DNA from: Cryobacterium sp. HLT2-28
Lineage (GTDB): Bacteria; Actinomycetota; Actinomycetes; Actinomycetales; Microbacteriaceae
Reading direction: 5' to 3'
Length of the DNA: 64,000 nucleotides
NCBI RefSeq assembly: GCF_004402495.1
Contig: NZ_SOFH01000023.1
Span: forward strand, 62,001 to 126,000
Both the position numbers and the translations under genes were made by a program. Positions 53,981 through 63,462 of the stretch are shown piece after piece; position 1 is the stretch's first letter, and every line of letters starts with the position of its first letter. Under the pieces are notes generated by a model. That model worked only from the letters and a program-made list of their open reading frames with translations, did no database searches and had not been told where the DNA came from.

Positions 53981-56010
53981 ATCCCTTCTCGCGCCCGAGC
54001 ACGCTCCCGTTCCGGCTTCCCCCGTTCGCGGAGATCACCGAGGAGCACTACCGCCCCGCCTTCCTCGAGGGGATGGCGGAGCAGCGAGCCGAGGTGGCGG
54101 CCATCGGAGCGAATCCGGAACCGCCGACCTTTGAGAACACCCTGCTGCCCCTCGAACGCAGCGGCCAGGCGTTCAGCCGGGTGGCGGAGGTCTTCTTCAA
54201 CCTGAGCTCGTCGCACTCGAGCGACTTCACCAACGCGCTCGAGGAGGAGCTGGCGCCGCTGCTCGCCGCGCACGCCGACGCCGTCCGGCTCGACCCCGCG
54301 CTCTTCGCCCGCATCGCCGCCGTGCATGAGCAACGGGATGCGCTGGGCCTGGACCCGGAGTCGCGGTATCTGGTCGAACGGTACTTCACCGAGTTCACGC
54401 TCGCCGGGGCCGGCCTGTCGGACGAGGACAAGGCCATCCTGCGCGACCTGAACGCGCGGCTCGGTGTCGCCGGCACCCGGTTCGAGAAGAACCTGCTGGC
54501 CGACACCAACGACCTGGCCCTCGTGCTCGACGATGTCGCCGAGCTCGACGGGCTCTCGGCCGGGGAGATCTCGGCGGCGGCCCTGGCGGCCGAATCCCGC
54601 GGGCTGGCCGGACGCTACGTGATCACCCTCGTGCTTCCCACCAGCCATCCCTACCTGGCGCAACTCACCAACCGGGGCGTCCGGGAGCGGCTGCTGGCCG
54701 CCTCCCGTGCCCGCGGCATCCGTGGCGGGGTTCACGACAACCGGGCCCTGGTGCTCGAGATCACCGCCCTGCGCGCCGCCCGGGCCCGGCTGCTCGGGTT
54801 CGCTAACCACGCGTCCGCGGTCACCGCGGACGAGACTGCGAAGACGCCGGACGCGGTCGCCGACCTGCTCGGACGGCTTGCGCCGGCCGCTGCCCGGAAC
54901 GCGCTGGCCGAGCAGGCCGACCTGCAGACGGTCATCGACAGTGAGGGCGGCGGTTTCACCCTGGCCGCCTGGGATTGGGCGTTCTACACCGAGAAGGTGC
55001 GCCGGGCCCGGTTCGACGTGGACAGCCAGGCCCTGCGGCCCTACTTCGACGTCGAACGCGTGCTGCACGACGGCGTGTTCTACGCCGCGACCAGCCTGTA
55101 CGGGGTGACGTTCACCGAGCGGGAGGACCTGGTCGCCTGGCACCCGGAGGCTCGCGTCTTCGAGGTCGCCGAGGCCGACGGCTCCCCCGTCGGGCTGTAC
55201 ATCCTCGACCTGTACACCCGGGATTCCAAGCGCGGCGGCGCCTGGATGAACCCCCTCGTCTCCCAGTCCGAGCTGCTGGGCACCCCAGCGGTGGTCTGCA
55301 ACAACCTCAACGTGCCCAAACCCGCGCCCGGTGAGCCGACCCTGCTCAGCTACGACGAAGCGACGACCCTGTTCCATGAGTTCGGTCATGCCCTGCACGG
55401 TCTCTTCGCCCGGGTCACCTATCCGAAGTTCGCCGGCACCAGCGTCTACCGGGACTTCGTCGAGTTTCCCAGCCAGGTCAACGAGATGTGGCTGCTCTGG
55501 CCGGAGGTGCTGGCGAATTTCGCGAAGCACACCGTGACCGGCGAGAGCATGCCGCACGAGCTGGTCGACCGCATCCGTGCCTCGGCGACATTCAATGAGG
55601 GCTTCCTCACCAGCGAGTACCTGGCTGCGGCCCTGCTCGACCAGGCCTGGCACCTGATCGACGCCGACACCGTGGTGACGGATGTCGCGGAGTTCGAGGC
55701 ATCCGCCCTCGCCGCCGCCGGCCTGGCGAACGAGGCGGTGCCCACCCGCTACGCGAGCACCTACTTCGCGCACACCTTCGGCGGCGGTTACGACGCCGGC
55801 TACTACTCCTACATCTGGAGCGAGGTGCTCGACGCTGACACGGTGGACTGGTTCACCGAGAACGGAGGCCTCAGCAGGGAGAACGGCGAACGGTTCCGCC
55901 AGCACGTGCTCGCCGTGGGCGGGAGCGCCGACCAGTTGGCGGCCTACCGGGACTTCCGCGGCCGGGACGCCCGCATCCAGCCCTTGCTCGACCGGCGCGG
56001 CCTGACCTAG
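53977..56010 (+). CDS. dcp: M3-family oligopeptidase (peptidyl-dipeptidase Dcp type)
   Basis: 677-aa thimet-type zinc metallopeptidase that degrades short peptides in the cytoplasm. Zinc site HEFGHALHGLF with the third ligand Glu downstream (VYRDFVEFPSQ); substrate-binding GGGYDAGYYSYIWSE near the C-terminus. N-terminal PFRLPPFAEITEEHYRPAFL matches Dcp. No signal peptide. Start decided by family N-terminus; translation probably coupled to a four-codon upstream ORF. Confidence 0.93.
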   Translation: MNPFSRPSTLPFRLPPFAEITEEHYRPAFLEGMAEQRAEVAAIGANPEPPTFENTLLPLERSGQAFSRVAEVFFNLSSSHSSDFTNALEEELAPLLAAHADAVRLDPALFARIAAVHEQRDALGLDPESRYLVERYFTEFTLAGAGLSDEDKAILRDLNARLGVAGTRFEKNLLADTNDLALVLDDVAELDGLSAGEISAAALAAESRGLAGRYVITLVLPTSHPYLAQLTNRGVRERLLAASRARGIRGGVHDNRALVLEITALRAARARLLGFANHASAVTADETAKTPDAVADLLGRLAPAAARNALAEQADLQTVIDSEGGGFTLAAWDWAFYTEKVRRARFDVDSQALRPYFDVERVLHDGVFYAATSLYGVTFTEREDLVAWHPEARVFEVAEADGSPVGLYILDLYTRDSKRGGAWMNPLVSQSELLGTPAVVCNNLNVPKPAPGEPTLLSYDEATTLFHEFGHALHGLFARVTYPKFAGTSVYRDFVEFPSQVNEMWLLWPEVLANFAKHTVTGESMPHELVDRIRASATFNEGFLTSEYLAAALLDQAWHLIDADTVVTDVAEFEASALAAAGLANEAVPTRYASTYFAHTFGGGYDAGYYSYIWSEVLDADTVDWFTENGGLSRENGERFRQHVLAVGGSADQLAAYRDFRGRDARIQPLLDRRGLT

Positions 56011-56038
56011 CCGCCCCGCGCTCCGGCAACTGTTGCCA

Positions 56039-56061
56039 GTGCGGACAGCAATTGTCCGCAC
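56039..56061. terminator. bidirectional terminator between dcp and clpX
   Basis: Perfect 9-bp stem GTGCGGACA/TGTCCGCAC with loop GCAAT, nested within a second dyad AACTGTTGCC...GGCAACAGTT. The surrounding ACAGTTGT repeats add further pairing. It lies between two genes that converge. Confidence 0.6.
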
Positions 56062-56137
56062 ACCGACCACAGTTGTCCGTTGCGGCAACAGTTTGCGCCC
56101 TGCGCGAGCCCAGCGCTGGGCTACGAGGTCCGTCGGC

Positions 56138-57418
<1,281 letters not shown>

Positions 57419-57553
57419 CCGTCAGCCTCCTCCATCGGTATTGCTGGTAACGCTGAACTGAGCCTAGCCTGTGCCTGTGACTGTGGTGTGCAAGCCGTGC
57501 GGACCGGTGGAAATGCGATAACGGCGGCTGGGCGAGAAACGGCCGTGAGGCCC

Positions 57554-57604
57554 CGAAAATGGCGGATGCCCGGCTGTCAGCCAGCCGGGCATCCGCCATT
57601 TTCG
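57554..57604 (-). terminator. terminator after clpP2
   Basis: A perfect 23-bp stem (CGAAAATGGCGGATGCCCGG plus CTG) with a 5-nt loop. Among the most stable structures in the window. On the minus strand the stem ends in CCATTTTCGGGG. It closes the clpP1-clpP2 unit and implies that clpX has its own promoter in the 135 bp that follow. Confidence 0.85.
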
Positions 57605-57625
57605 ACGTGCGATTGTTGCGAAGCG

Positions 57626-58297
57626 CTACTTGACGAGCGTGGGAACGTTCTTGCGGCTGGTCAGGATCTGGTCGATCAGGCCGTATTCGAGGGCCTCGGG
57701 GGCGCCGAGGATCTTGTCGCGGTCGATGTCCTTGTGGACCTGCTCCGCCGTGCGGTTGGAGTGGTGGGAGATGGTGAATTCCAGCCACTCGCGCATCCGC
57801 TGGATCTCGGCGGCCTGGATTTCGATGTCGGACGCCTGCCCGCCACCCTGACCGCCGGCCGAAGGCTGGTGGATGAGGATGCGCGCGTTCGGAAGCGCGA
57901 GGCGCTTTCCGGGCGTTCCGCCGGCGAGCAGCACGGCGGCGGCGGACGCTGCCTGGCCGAGGCACACCGTCTGGATGTGCGGTCGGATGTACTGCATCGT
58001 GTCGTAGATCGCCGTCATCGCGGTGAAGGAACCACCCGGTGAGTTGATGTACATCACGATGTCGCGGTCGGGGTCCTGGCTCTCCAGCACGAGGAGCTGG
58101 GCCATGACGTCATCGGCGGACGCGTCGTCGACCTGCACGCCGAGGAAAATGATGCGGTCCTCGAACAGCTTCGCGTAGGGGTCCTGACGCTTGTACCCGT
58201 AGGCGGTGCGCTCTTCGAAAGTGGGGAGGATGTAGCGGGCCTCGGGCGACTGCGGGGCGCGGCCCCCGGCCTGGTGACCAAAATTCGTGAATTCCAT
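57626..58297 (-). CDS. clpP2: ATP-dependent Clp protease proteolytic subunit 2
   Basis: 223-aa serine protease subunit. Catalytic Ser118 (GQAASAA), His143 (ILIHQPS) and Asp in [19 protein letters not shown] and [15 protein letters not shown] match the ClpP2 type that pairs with ClpP1 in actinobacteria to form a mixed 14-mer. The insert [14 protein letters not shown] replaces the handle loop. It follows clpP1 by 16 bp. Confidence 0.96.
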   Translation of the reverse strand: MEFTNFGHQAGGRAPQSPEARYILPTFEERTAYGYKRQDPYAKLFEDRIIFLGVQVDDASADDVMAQLLVLESQDPDRDIVMYINSPGGSFTAMTAIYDTMQYIRPHIQTVCLGQAASAAAVLLAGGTPGKRLALPNARILIHQPSAGGQGGGQASDIEIQAAEIQRMREWLEFTISHHSNRTAEQVHKDIDRDKILGAPEALEYGLIDQILTSRKNVPTLVK

Positions 58298-58313
58298 GTC
58301 GTTTCTGCCCGTC

Positions 58314-58913
58314 CTACTTCTTGTTCACTGAGTCGTCGGTGCCGCCGCCGCCGACCACATCCGACGCGAATTCGCGCAAGTGGTCGACGAAGCCGTATGC
58401 CACGGCCTCCTGGGCGGTGAACCAGTTGTCGCGGTCGTTGTCGATGAGGACCTGCTCGACCGACTTGCCGGTCTGCTCTGCGGTGAGTTCGGCCATCCGC
58501 TTCTTCATGTCCAGGATCACCTTGGCCTGGGTCTGGATGTCGGCGGCGGTGCCACCGAATCCGCCGGACGGCTGGTGCAGCAGAACGCGTGCGTTCGGGG
58601 TGATGTAGCGCTTGCCCTTGGTGCCGGAGGACAACAGGAACTGGCCCATCGACGCGGCCAGGCCGATGCCGACGGTGACGATGTCGTTCGGAACGAACTT
58701 CATCGTGTCGTAGATGGCCATGCCCGCCGTGATCGAGCCGCCGGGCGAGTTGATGTAGAGGAAGATGTCCCGCTCAGAGTCCTCTGCGGCCAGCAGCAGG
58801 ATCTTGGCACAGATCTCGTTGGCGTTCTCATCCCGAACCTCTGAACCGAGCCAGATGATGCGGTCTTTCAGCAGTCGGTCAAAAACGCCGGGTGTAGGTG
58901 CCATATCGGCCAT
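58314..58913 (-). CDS. clpP1: ATP-dependent Clp protease proteolytic subunit 1
   Basis: 199-aa ClpP subunit, ClpP1 type by comparison with mycobacterial Rv2461c (ERIIxLGSEV-like start, [25 protein letters not shown]). Catalytic Ser88, His113; Asp in DNDRDNWF. Encoded before clpP2 in the usual order. Both subunits appear to have complete triads. Confidence 0.96.
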   Translation of the reverse strand: MADMAPTPGVFDRLLKDRIIWLGSEVRDENANEICAKILLLAAEDSERDIFLYINSPGGSITAGMAIYDTMKFVPNDIVTVGIGLAASMGQFLLSSGTKGKRYITPNARVLLHQPSGGFGGTAADIQTQAKVILDMKKRMAELTAEQTGKSVEQVLIDNDRDNWFTAQEAVAYGFVDHLREFASDVVGGGGTDDSVNKK

Positions 58914-59061
58914 GTCGCGCTCCGTTTCGCTTGTCGCTTCAGAATGAATCTATAGGGTCGGACGCGCGAGAACGGCCGTGTTCGCCCTCGGCAGATTGCG
59001 CGCCGCCCCCGCGACGCTCCCCCGGGACGCTGAAGTGGCGAAGGACGGGGCGACACGCAAA

Positions 59062-59096
59062 AACGGGGCCGGATGTCTGCGACATCCGGCCCCGTT
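59062..59096 (-). terminator. terminator after tig
   Basis: Perfect 16-bp stem AACGGGGCCGGATGTC with a 3-nt loop, followed on the minus strand by TTTTTGCG, a textbook intrinsic terminator. It separates tig from clpP1. Confidence 0.9.
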
Positions 59097-59107
59097 CTCG
59101 TGGCGTG

Positions 59108-60490
59108 CTACTTCTTTGCTGCGGCCTTCTTCTTCGGCTTGGCCGGGGCGGCGTCGGCCTCGGGTGCCTCGTCGGCCTCCTCGGTTTCTTCCTCGTCGGC
59201 GGCCTCGTCGTTCGCGGCAACGGCGGCGAACTCGGACAGGTCGACCGGCGCCCCGTTGGAGTCCACGACCTCAGCCTTGCCCAGCGCGATCGCGAGGGCC
59301 TTGTTACGGGCGACCTCGGCAACCATCGACGGGATCTGGCCGTTGCCGCTCAGCGCCTGCACGAATTCGCTCGGGTCCATGCCGTACTGGCTGGCACCCT
59401 GGATCAGGTACTGGGTGAGCTCGTCCTGGCTGACCTGGACCTTCTCGGCCTCGGCGATCGTGTCAAGCAGGATCTGCTGGCGGAAGGTCTTCTCGCTGGA
59501 CTCGGTCACCTCGGCGCGGTGCTCGTCGTCCTCGAGGCGGTTCTCGCCCTCGAGGTGGCGACGCACCTCGTCTTCGATGATCGACGTCGGGATCGGAACC
59601 TCGACCGAGGCGAGGAGCTGTTCGACGAGCTTCTCCCGGGCCTGGCTGCCCTGACCGAAGGCCTTCGAACGCAGGACCTGCGCCTTGAGGCTCTCGGTGA
59701 GCTCGGCCATGGTGTCGAACTCGCTGGCGATCTGCGCGAAGTCGTCGTCGGCGGTGGGAAGCTCGCGCTCCTTGACGGCGATGACCTTGACGGTGATCTC
59801 AGCGGTCTCGCCCTCGTGGTCGCCACCCATCAGCTTCGAGTTGAAGGTGGTGGTCTCGCCGGCGCTGAGGGAGTCGAGCGCCTCGTCGATGCCGTCGATC
59901 AAGTCGCCGGAGCCGACCTCGTAGGAGATGCCAGTCGCATTGTCGACCTCGAGCTCGTTGATGCTGGCGACCAGGTCGATCTGGGCGAAGTCGCCGGTGG
60001 TGGCGGGGCGGTCGACGGTGACGAGCGTGCCGAAACGGCTGCGCAGCTGGTCGAGCTCCTCGGCGACGTCTTCATCGGACACCTCGACGGCGTCAACGGT
60101 GAGCTTCAGGCCCTCGTAGGCGGGAAGGTCGATCTCGGGGCGCACGTCGACCTCGATGGCGAGGAGCAGGTCTCCGGAGAAGTCCTTGTCGCTGGGCCAT
60201 TCGACGATGTCGGCTTCCGGACGGCCGAGGGGGCGCAGCTTGTGCTCTTCAACGGCCTTCCGGTAGAAACCGTCGAGGCTCTCGTTGACCGCGTGCTCGA
60301 GCACGGCGGACTTTCCGACGCGCTGGTCGATGATGGGCGGCGGAACCTTGCCCTTGCGGAAACCGGGGATGTTGATGTCCTCGGCAATGTGCCCGTAGGC
60401 GTGGGTGATGCTGGGCTTCAGCTCCTCGGGGGTCACCGCAATGGTGACCTTGGCGCGCGTGGGACTCAGCTTTTCGACCGTGGACTTCAC
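59108..60490 (-). CDS. tig: trigger factor (ribosome-bound chaperone and peptidyl-prolyl isomerase)
   Basis: 460 aa. N-terminal ribosome-binding domain with the signature GFRKGKVPP (in [10 protein letters not shown]), PPIase (FKBP-like) domain around 160-240 and helical C-terminal arms. The tail is very acidic then Lys/Ala-rich ([28 protein letters not shown]). GTG start with AGGAG eight bases upstream. The next gene is tRNA-Pro on the same strand. Confidence 0.95.
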   Translation of the reverse strand: MKSTVEKLSPTRAKVTIAVTPEELKPSITHAYGHIAEDINIPGFRKGKVPPPIIDQRVGKSAVLEHAVNESLDGFYRKAVEEHKLRPLGRPEADIVEWPSDKDFSGDLLLAIEVDVRPEIDLPAYEGLKLTVDAVEVSDEDVAEELDQLRSRFGTLVTVDRPATTGDFAQIDLVASINELEVDNATGISYEVGSGDLIDGIDEALDSLSAGETTTFNSKLMGGDHEGETAEITVKVIAVKERELPTADDDFAQIASEFDTMAELTESLKAQVLRSKAFGQGSQAREKLVEQLLASVEVPIPTSIIEDEVRRHLEGENRLEDDEHRAEVTESSEKTFRQQILLDTIAEAEKVQVSQDELTQYLIQGASQYGMDPSEFVQALSGNGQIPSMVAEVARNKALAIALGKAEVVDSNGAPVDLSEFAAVAANDEAADEEETEEADEAPEADAAPAKPKKKAAAKK

Positions 60491-60533
60491 GTGGGTATCT
60501 CCTGTGTTCGAACGATGTTCTGGGGGGTGACTG

Positions 60534-60607
60534 TCGGGGCGACAGGATTCGAACCTGCGACCTCTCGGCCCCAAACCGAGCGCTCTACCAAGCTGAGCTA
60601 CGCCCCG
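60534..60607 (-). tRNA. tRNA-Pro (TGG)
   Basis: A 74-nt cloverleaf without encoded CCA. Anticodon arm CTCGG-TTTGGGG-CCGAG, anticodon TGG; acceptor CGGGGCG/CGCCCCG. The C1-G72 pair is right for tRNA-Pro. Located 44 bases upstream of tig on the same strand. Confidence 0.94.
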
Positions 60608-60774
60608 GATATTTTCTCAACCCGTTGGAGTCATCCTTCGGAGCGCAAAGCTCACGCACCAGCGGAATGACCTCGGTAAGTCTACTGCACGGTCAGGACG
60701 CGAAAGCGACCCGCCGTGCATCCGTCACCCCGGAACGTGTACTACAGTGATCGAGTGCGCGGGAGATCGCGCCT

Positions 60775-60848
60775 GGGGATGTAGCTCAATGGTAGAGCCT
60801 CAGTTTTCCAAACTGATGGCGCGGGTTCGATTCCCGTCATCCCCTCCA
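60775..60848 (+). tRNA. tRNA-Gly (TCC)
   Basis: A 74-nt cloverleaf with encoded CCA. Anticodon arm TCAGT-TTTCCAA-ACTGA, anticodon TCC; acceptor GGGGATG/CATCCCC. T-loop GGGTTCGATTCCC. A TACAGT -10-like element lies about 45 bases upstream. The next gene (opposite strand) ends 15 bp away with no terminator seen in between. Confidence 0.94.
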
Positions 60849-60863
60849 GATTGGCCGGCCGGG

Positions 60864-61379
60864 TTACTTCTTGCCCTTCTTGTCGTCCACTATCCCGCCC
60901 AAGAGGCCGCCGATCGCTCCACCGAGCACCCCTCCGGCCGGCCCTCCCAGGAGCGACCCGATGCCGGCTCCGATACCCGCAAGGCTGGAGCCGTAGCTCA
61001 CCTTGGCGATCGTGACCGTCGTCGTTCCTTCAGGATTCACTGCGATATCGAACGACCCGACGGCAGCCGACGCAACGACCAGCGCGACGGGGCTGGCTTT
61101 GCCGCCGGCGGCCAGTTTGCCGTAGACGTCCCGTGACTCGAAGAACGCCCGCTGGGGGTCGGCTTTCCCTTCCCCGGCCTCGAACCCGAGCTTGTAGAGG
61201 TCCAGCAGCGTCTGCACTTCTTCGTCGGTGATCAGTTCGGCCGCTTCCAGCCGGTCCAGGATCGCTTTGTGATCGGCGACCAGGTCGCCGTTGTTCGCCT
61301 CCATGATGCGGCGCGCTTCCGCCCGCGCCGCCTGCATCATCCCTGCAATGTCAGTACCCAGGTAAGTCTGAGTCTTCAT
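60864..61379 (-). CDS. hypothetical protein with C-terminal glycine zipper
   Basis: 171 aa. Residues 1-75 are helical and charged (MKTQTYLGTDIAGMMQAARA, DHKAILDRLEAAELITDEEV), residues 85-130 are beta-like, and residues 132-165 are a long GxxxG/GGxxGG stretch (LAGIGAGIGSLLGGPAGG, LGGAIGGLLGG) capped by DDKKGKK. Glycine zippers pack in membranes or in multimers. GGAGG lies seven bases before the ATG. No family recognised; convergent with tRNA-Gly. Confidence 0.72.
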   Translation of the reverse strand: MKTQTYLGTDIAGMMQAARAEARRIMEANNGDLVADHKAILDRLEAAELITDEEVQTLLDLYKLGFEAGEGKADPQRAFFESRDVYGKLAAGGKASPVALVVASAAVGSFDIAVNPEGTTTVTIAKVSYGSSLAGIGAGIGSLLGGPAGGVLGGAIGGLLGGIVDDKKGKK

Positions 61380-61498
61380 CGTGCACCTCCTCTGAGATTT
61401 CCTCATGTCAGTAAAGCACCGCAGGTCCGGCTCCGCGCGGTCGGTTTTCGCCCCTTCCGTCTGAAACGCACTAGGCGATAACGCGGGAGACTAGGCGT

Positions 61499-62176
61499 AT
61501 GCCTGATCTCACCTTGCACGGCGGCGTCGGCAGCCGCGTTGACACCGAGATCGAAGTGAAGCGATCCAGGTTCCTCTGCCGCCTGGTCAGAACCGAGACC
61601 GAGGATGCCGCGCGTGCTGCGGTCGACGAGGCGCGCAAGGAACATTGGAGCGCACGCCACCACTGCTCGGCATTCGTGCTGGGTCCGACCGGCACTCCCG
61701 ATCAGGTGCGCCGGGCCAATGACGACGGTGAACCGTCAGGGACTGCGGGCCGGCCGATGCTCGAGGCGCTGTCCGGGCGCGGCTTCGTCGATTGCACGGC
61801 CGTCGTCAGCCGCTACTTCGGTGGCACCCTTCTCGGTGCCGGCGGCCTCGTGCGCGCCTACTCGGATGCCGTTCTGACCACGATCGACGAGGCCCGGTTC
61901 CGCGGGTTGGTCGTGCAGCGTGCACGCCGTGAACTGTTCACGCTCGCTTTGTCCCACGCGGATGCCGGTCGAATCGAGGCGGAGTTGCGCCAGCGCGGAG
62001 TGCTCATCCTGGGTACGGACTACGGGGAGGACGCGGTGCTGCGGATTGCGCACGACGACGCTGCGCTACTCGCCGCGGTCGTCGCCGGCGTAACGGCCGG
62101 AAGCGCGCAGCTGGAATCCCTCGGCCAGGAATGGGTCGACGTCGCGTATCCCGCCGCGATTGCGGGCGGCACCTAG
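61499..62176 (+). CDS. YigZ / IMPACT (UPF0029) family protein
   Basis: 225 aa. RRANDDGEPSGTAGRPML and VVSRYFGGTLLGAGGLVRAY are the family signature; the C-terminal part (from about 145) is the DUF1949-like ferredoxin fold. Eukaryotic IMPACT modulates Gcn2; the bacterial proteins bind nucleic acids and their role is unresolved. Start at MPDLTLHGG with GGGAG nine bases upstream. Confidence 0.92.
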   Translation: MPDLTLHGGVGSRVDTEIEVKRSRFLCRLVRTETEDAARAAVDEARKEHWSARHHCSAFVLGPTGTPDQVRRANDDGEPSGTAGRPMLEALSGRGFVDCTAVVSRYFGGTLLGAGGLVRAYSDAVLTTIDEARFRGLVVQRARRELFTLALSHADAGRIEAELRQRGVLILGTDYGEDAVLRIAHDDAALLAAVVAGVTAGSAQLESLGQEWVDVAYPAAIAGGT

Positions 62177-62202
62177 AACGGTCATGTCCGCGACTTTCGT
62201 TC

Positions 62203-62388
62203 ATGGTCAACTACCGGGTCGAGGATCTCGATGCCCTGGTTGAGGCCCTGCGAGAAGAAGGCTGCAACGTTCTGGAGAACCCAGACGTTCAGGAGAACAC
62301 AGGCGAGTCCGAGTACGGGAAGTTCGCCTGGGTCATCGATCCGGAAGGAAACAGGGTAGAGCTCTGGCAACCGCCCGCCGGCCAATGA
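62203..62388 (+). pseudogene. 3' remnant of a VOC (glyoxalase-like) gene
   Basis: 61 codons starting at the first in-frame Met: MVNYRVEDLDALVEALREEG, then EYGKFAWVIDPEGNRVELWQ. This is the second beta-alpha-beta half of a VOC protein; the first half (about 60 residues) and its start are missing, and the YigZ stop lies just 27 bp upstream. Without the partner half no metal site can form. It could still be expressed as a small peptide. Confidence 0.75.
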
Positions 62389-62422
62389 CCAGTCGGCGCC
62401 CGGCTGCCCTGGACCGAGTCGG

Positions 62423-63004
62423 CTACCCGCGAATCCGGCCCAGGAAATCGATGACCCGGCGCAGCAGGAGTTCGGTGGCATCCGCGTCGTAGGAGGGCAG
62501 GGAGTTGTCGGCGAAGTAGTGCTGATCGCCTGGGTAGAGGAACAGCTCGGCACTCGGAGCGGAGGCGACGATGGCCCGGGCCGCGTCTATGTCGCCCTCG
62601 TCGACGAAGTAGGGGTCGGCATCCATGCCGTGGATCTGCACCGGAACGTCGACCGGCCAGGCCCCGCCGAATTCGGACACAGGCACACAGGAGTAGCACA
62701 ACACGGCGCCCAGGGCGCCCGGGCGGGTCTGGGCGAGCATCTGGGCCGGCACCACGCCCAGAGAGAAGCCGGCGAAGACGAGGTTGTCGCCGACGGCGTC
62801 GGCGGCCCGGGTTCCGCGTTCCATGACCTCGCCGAACCCCAGTTCTCCGACGTAGGCCATGCCGGCTTCGATGCTGTCGAATGTGCGGCCGTCGAACAGG
62901 TCGGGCGTGTGCACGTCATGGCCGTCGGCGCGCAGCCGGTCGGCGAACGCGGTGATCCCCGGAGTCAATCCCTGGGCGTGGTGGAACAGGACGAGTTGAG
63001 TCAT
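62423..63004 (-). CDS. dienelactone hydrolase family protein
   Basis: 193-aa alpha/beta hydrolase of the DLH group. Nucleophile elbow GFSLGVV (Ser instead of the Cys of true dienelactone hydrolase), acid in HGMDADPYF and His in GDQHYFADN. VLFHHAQGLTPGITAFADRL is a family start. Substrate unknown. AAAGGA lies nine bases before the ATG. Confidence 0.87.
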   Translation of the reverse strand: MTQLVLFHHAQGLTPGITAFADRLRADGHDVHTPDLFDGRTFDSIEAGMAYVGELGFGEVMERGTRAADAVGDNLVFAGFSLGVVPAQMLAQTRPGALGAVLCYSCVPVSEFGGAWPVDVPVQIHGMDADPYFVDEGDIDAARAIVASAPSAELFLYPGDQHYFADNSLPSYDADATELLLRRVIDFLGRIRG

Positions 63005-63051
63005 GGCCGAGTCCTTTCTGGCTCTGCGTGATCAGGCTTGGCTCCGCTGTC

Positions 63052-63252
63052 TCAGGCGCCGATCAGGAGCAACACGTGGTAGACGACGTAGACCGGCCAG
63101 ACGATGGCCTGGAGCAGACCCAGGATGACGCCCCAGAACGTGCCCGTCGAGAGGGAGATGAAGTAGATGGCCGCCCCGATATAGGCCAACAGGAAAACGA
63201 AGCCCCATGGCCCGTCCCGCACGATCACCCGTGCCCGTCCGTCCGTCGCCAT
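63052..63252 (-). CDS. small membrane protein with two hydrophobic helices
   Basis: 66 aa. Residues 1-15 are polar (MATDGRARVIVRDGPW), followed by two hydrophobic segments (GFVFLLAYIGAAIYFI and FWGVILGLLQAIVWPVYVVYHV) separated by SLSTGT. GGAGG five bases upstream is a strong ribosome site. Family not named; similar small proteins are common in actinobacteria. Upstream of the DLH gene on the same strand, perhaps one transcript. Confidence 0.7.
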   Translation of the reverse strand: MATDGRARVIVRDGPWGFVFLLAYIGAAIYFISLSTGTFWGVILGLLQAIVWPVYVVYHVLLLIGA

Positions 63253-63279
63253 CTGATCCTCCCCTTCGCGATGCCGTCA

Positions 63280-63313
63280 GTGATTTGCAGACCTCAGTGA
63301 CTTGCAGACCTCA
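63280..63313. repeat. 17-bp direct tandem repeat
   Basis: GTGATTTGCAGACCTCA followed directly by GTGACTTGCAGACCTCA (one difference). It lies upstream of the small membrane protein start, between it and the nucleotidase promoter. Function unknown; could be paired regulator sites or slippage. Confidence 0.8.
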
Positions 63314-63375
63314 TTGGCAGGTTAGACGCAGCATCCGAATTGCGACAGCCCACGCCCCGTGCGAATCCGGATTGA

Positions 63376-63405
63376 TTGACAGGGATTCTCGCACGGGTCT
63401 AGCGT
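63376..63405 (+). promoter_or_regulatory. sigma70-type promoter of the nucleotidase gene
   Basis: TTGACA, an 18-bp spacer and TAGCGT. The best -35/-10 pair seen in the window. The start codon lies about 58 bp downstream of the -10. Confidence 0.65.
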
Positions 63406-63462
63406 GGCCGGTGGGGTTGGTTACTGCCTCACAACGCCTCTCTCGAGAGGTACACCTGGGGA

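Noticed and set aside
60864..61379. Glycine-rich protein as a bacteriocin precursor
   Set aside because: Length of 171 aa, no double-glycine leader at the N-terminus, and no immunity or export genes nearby.
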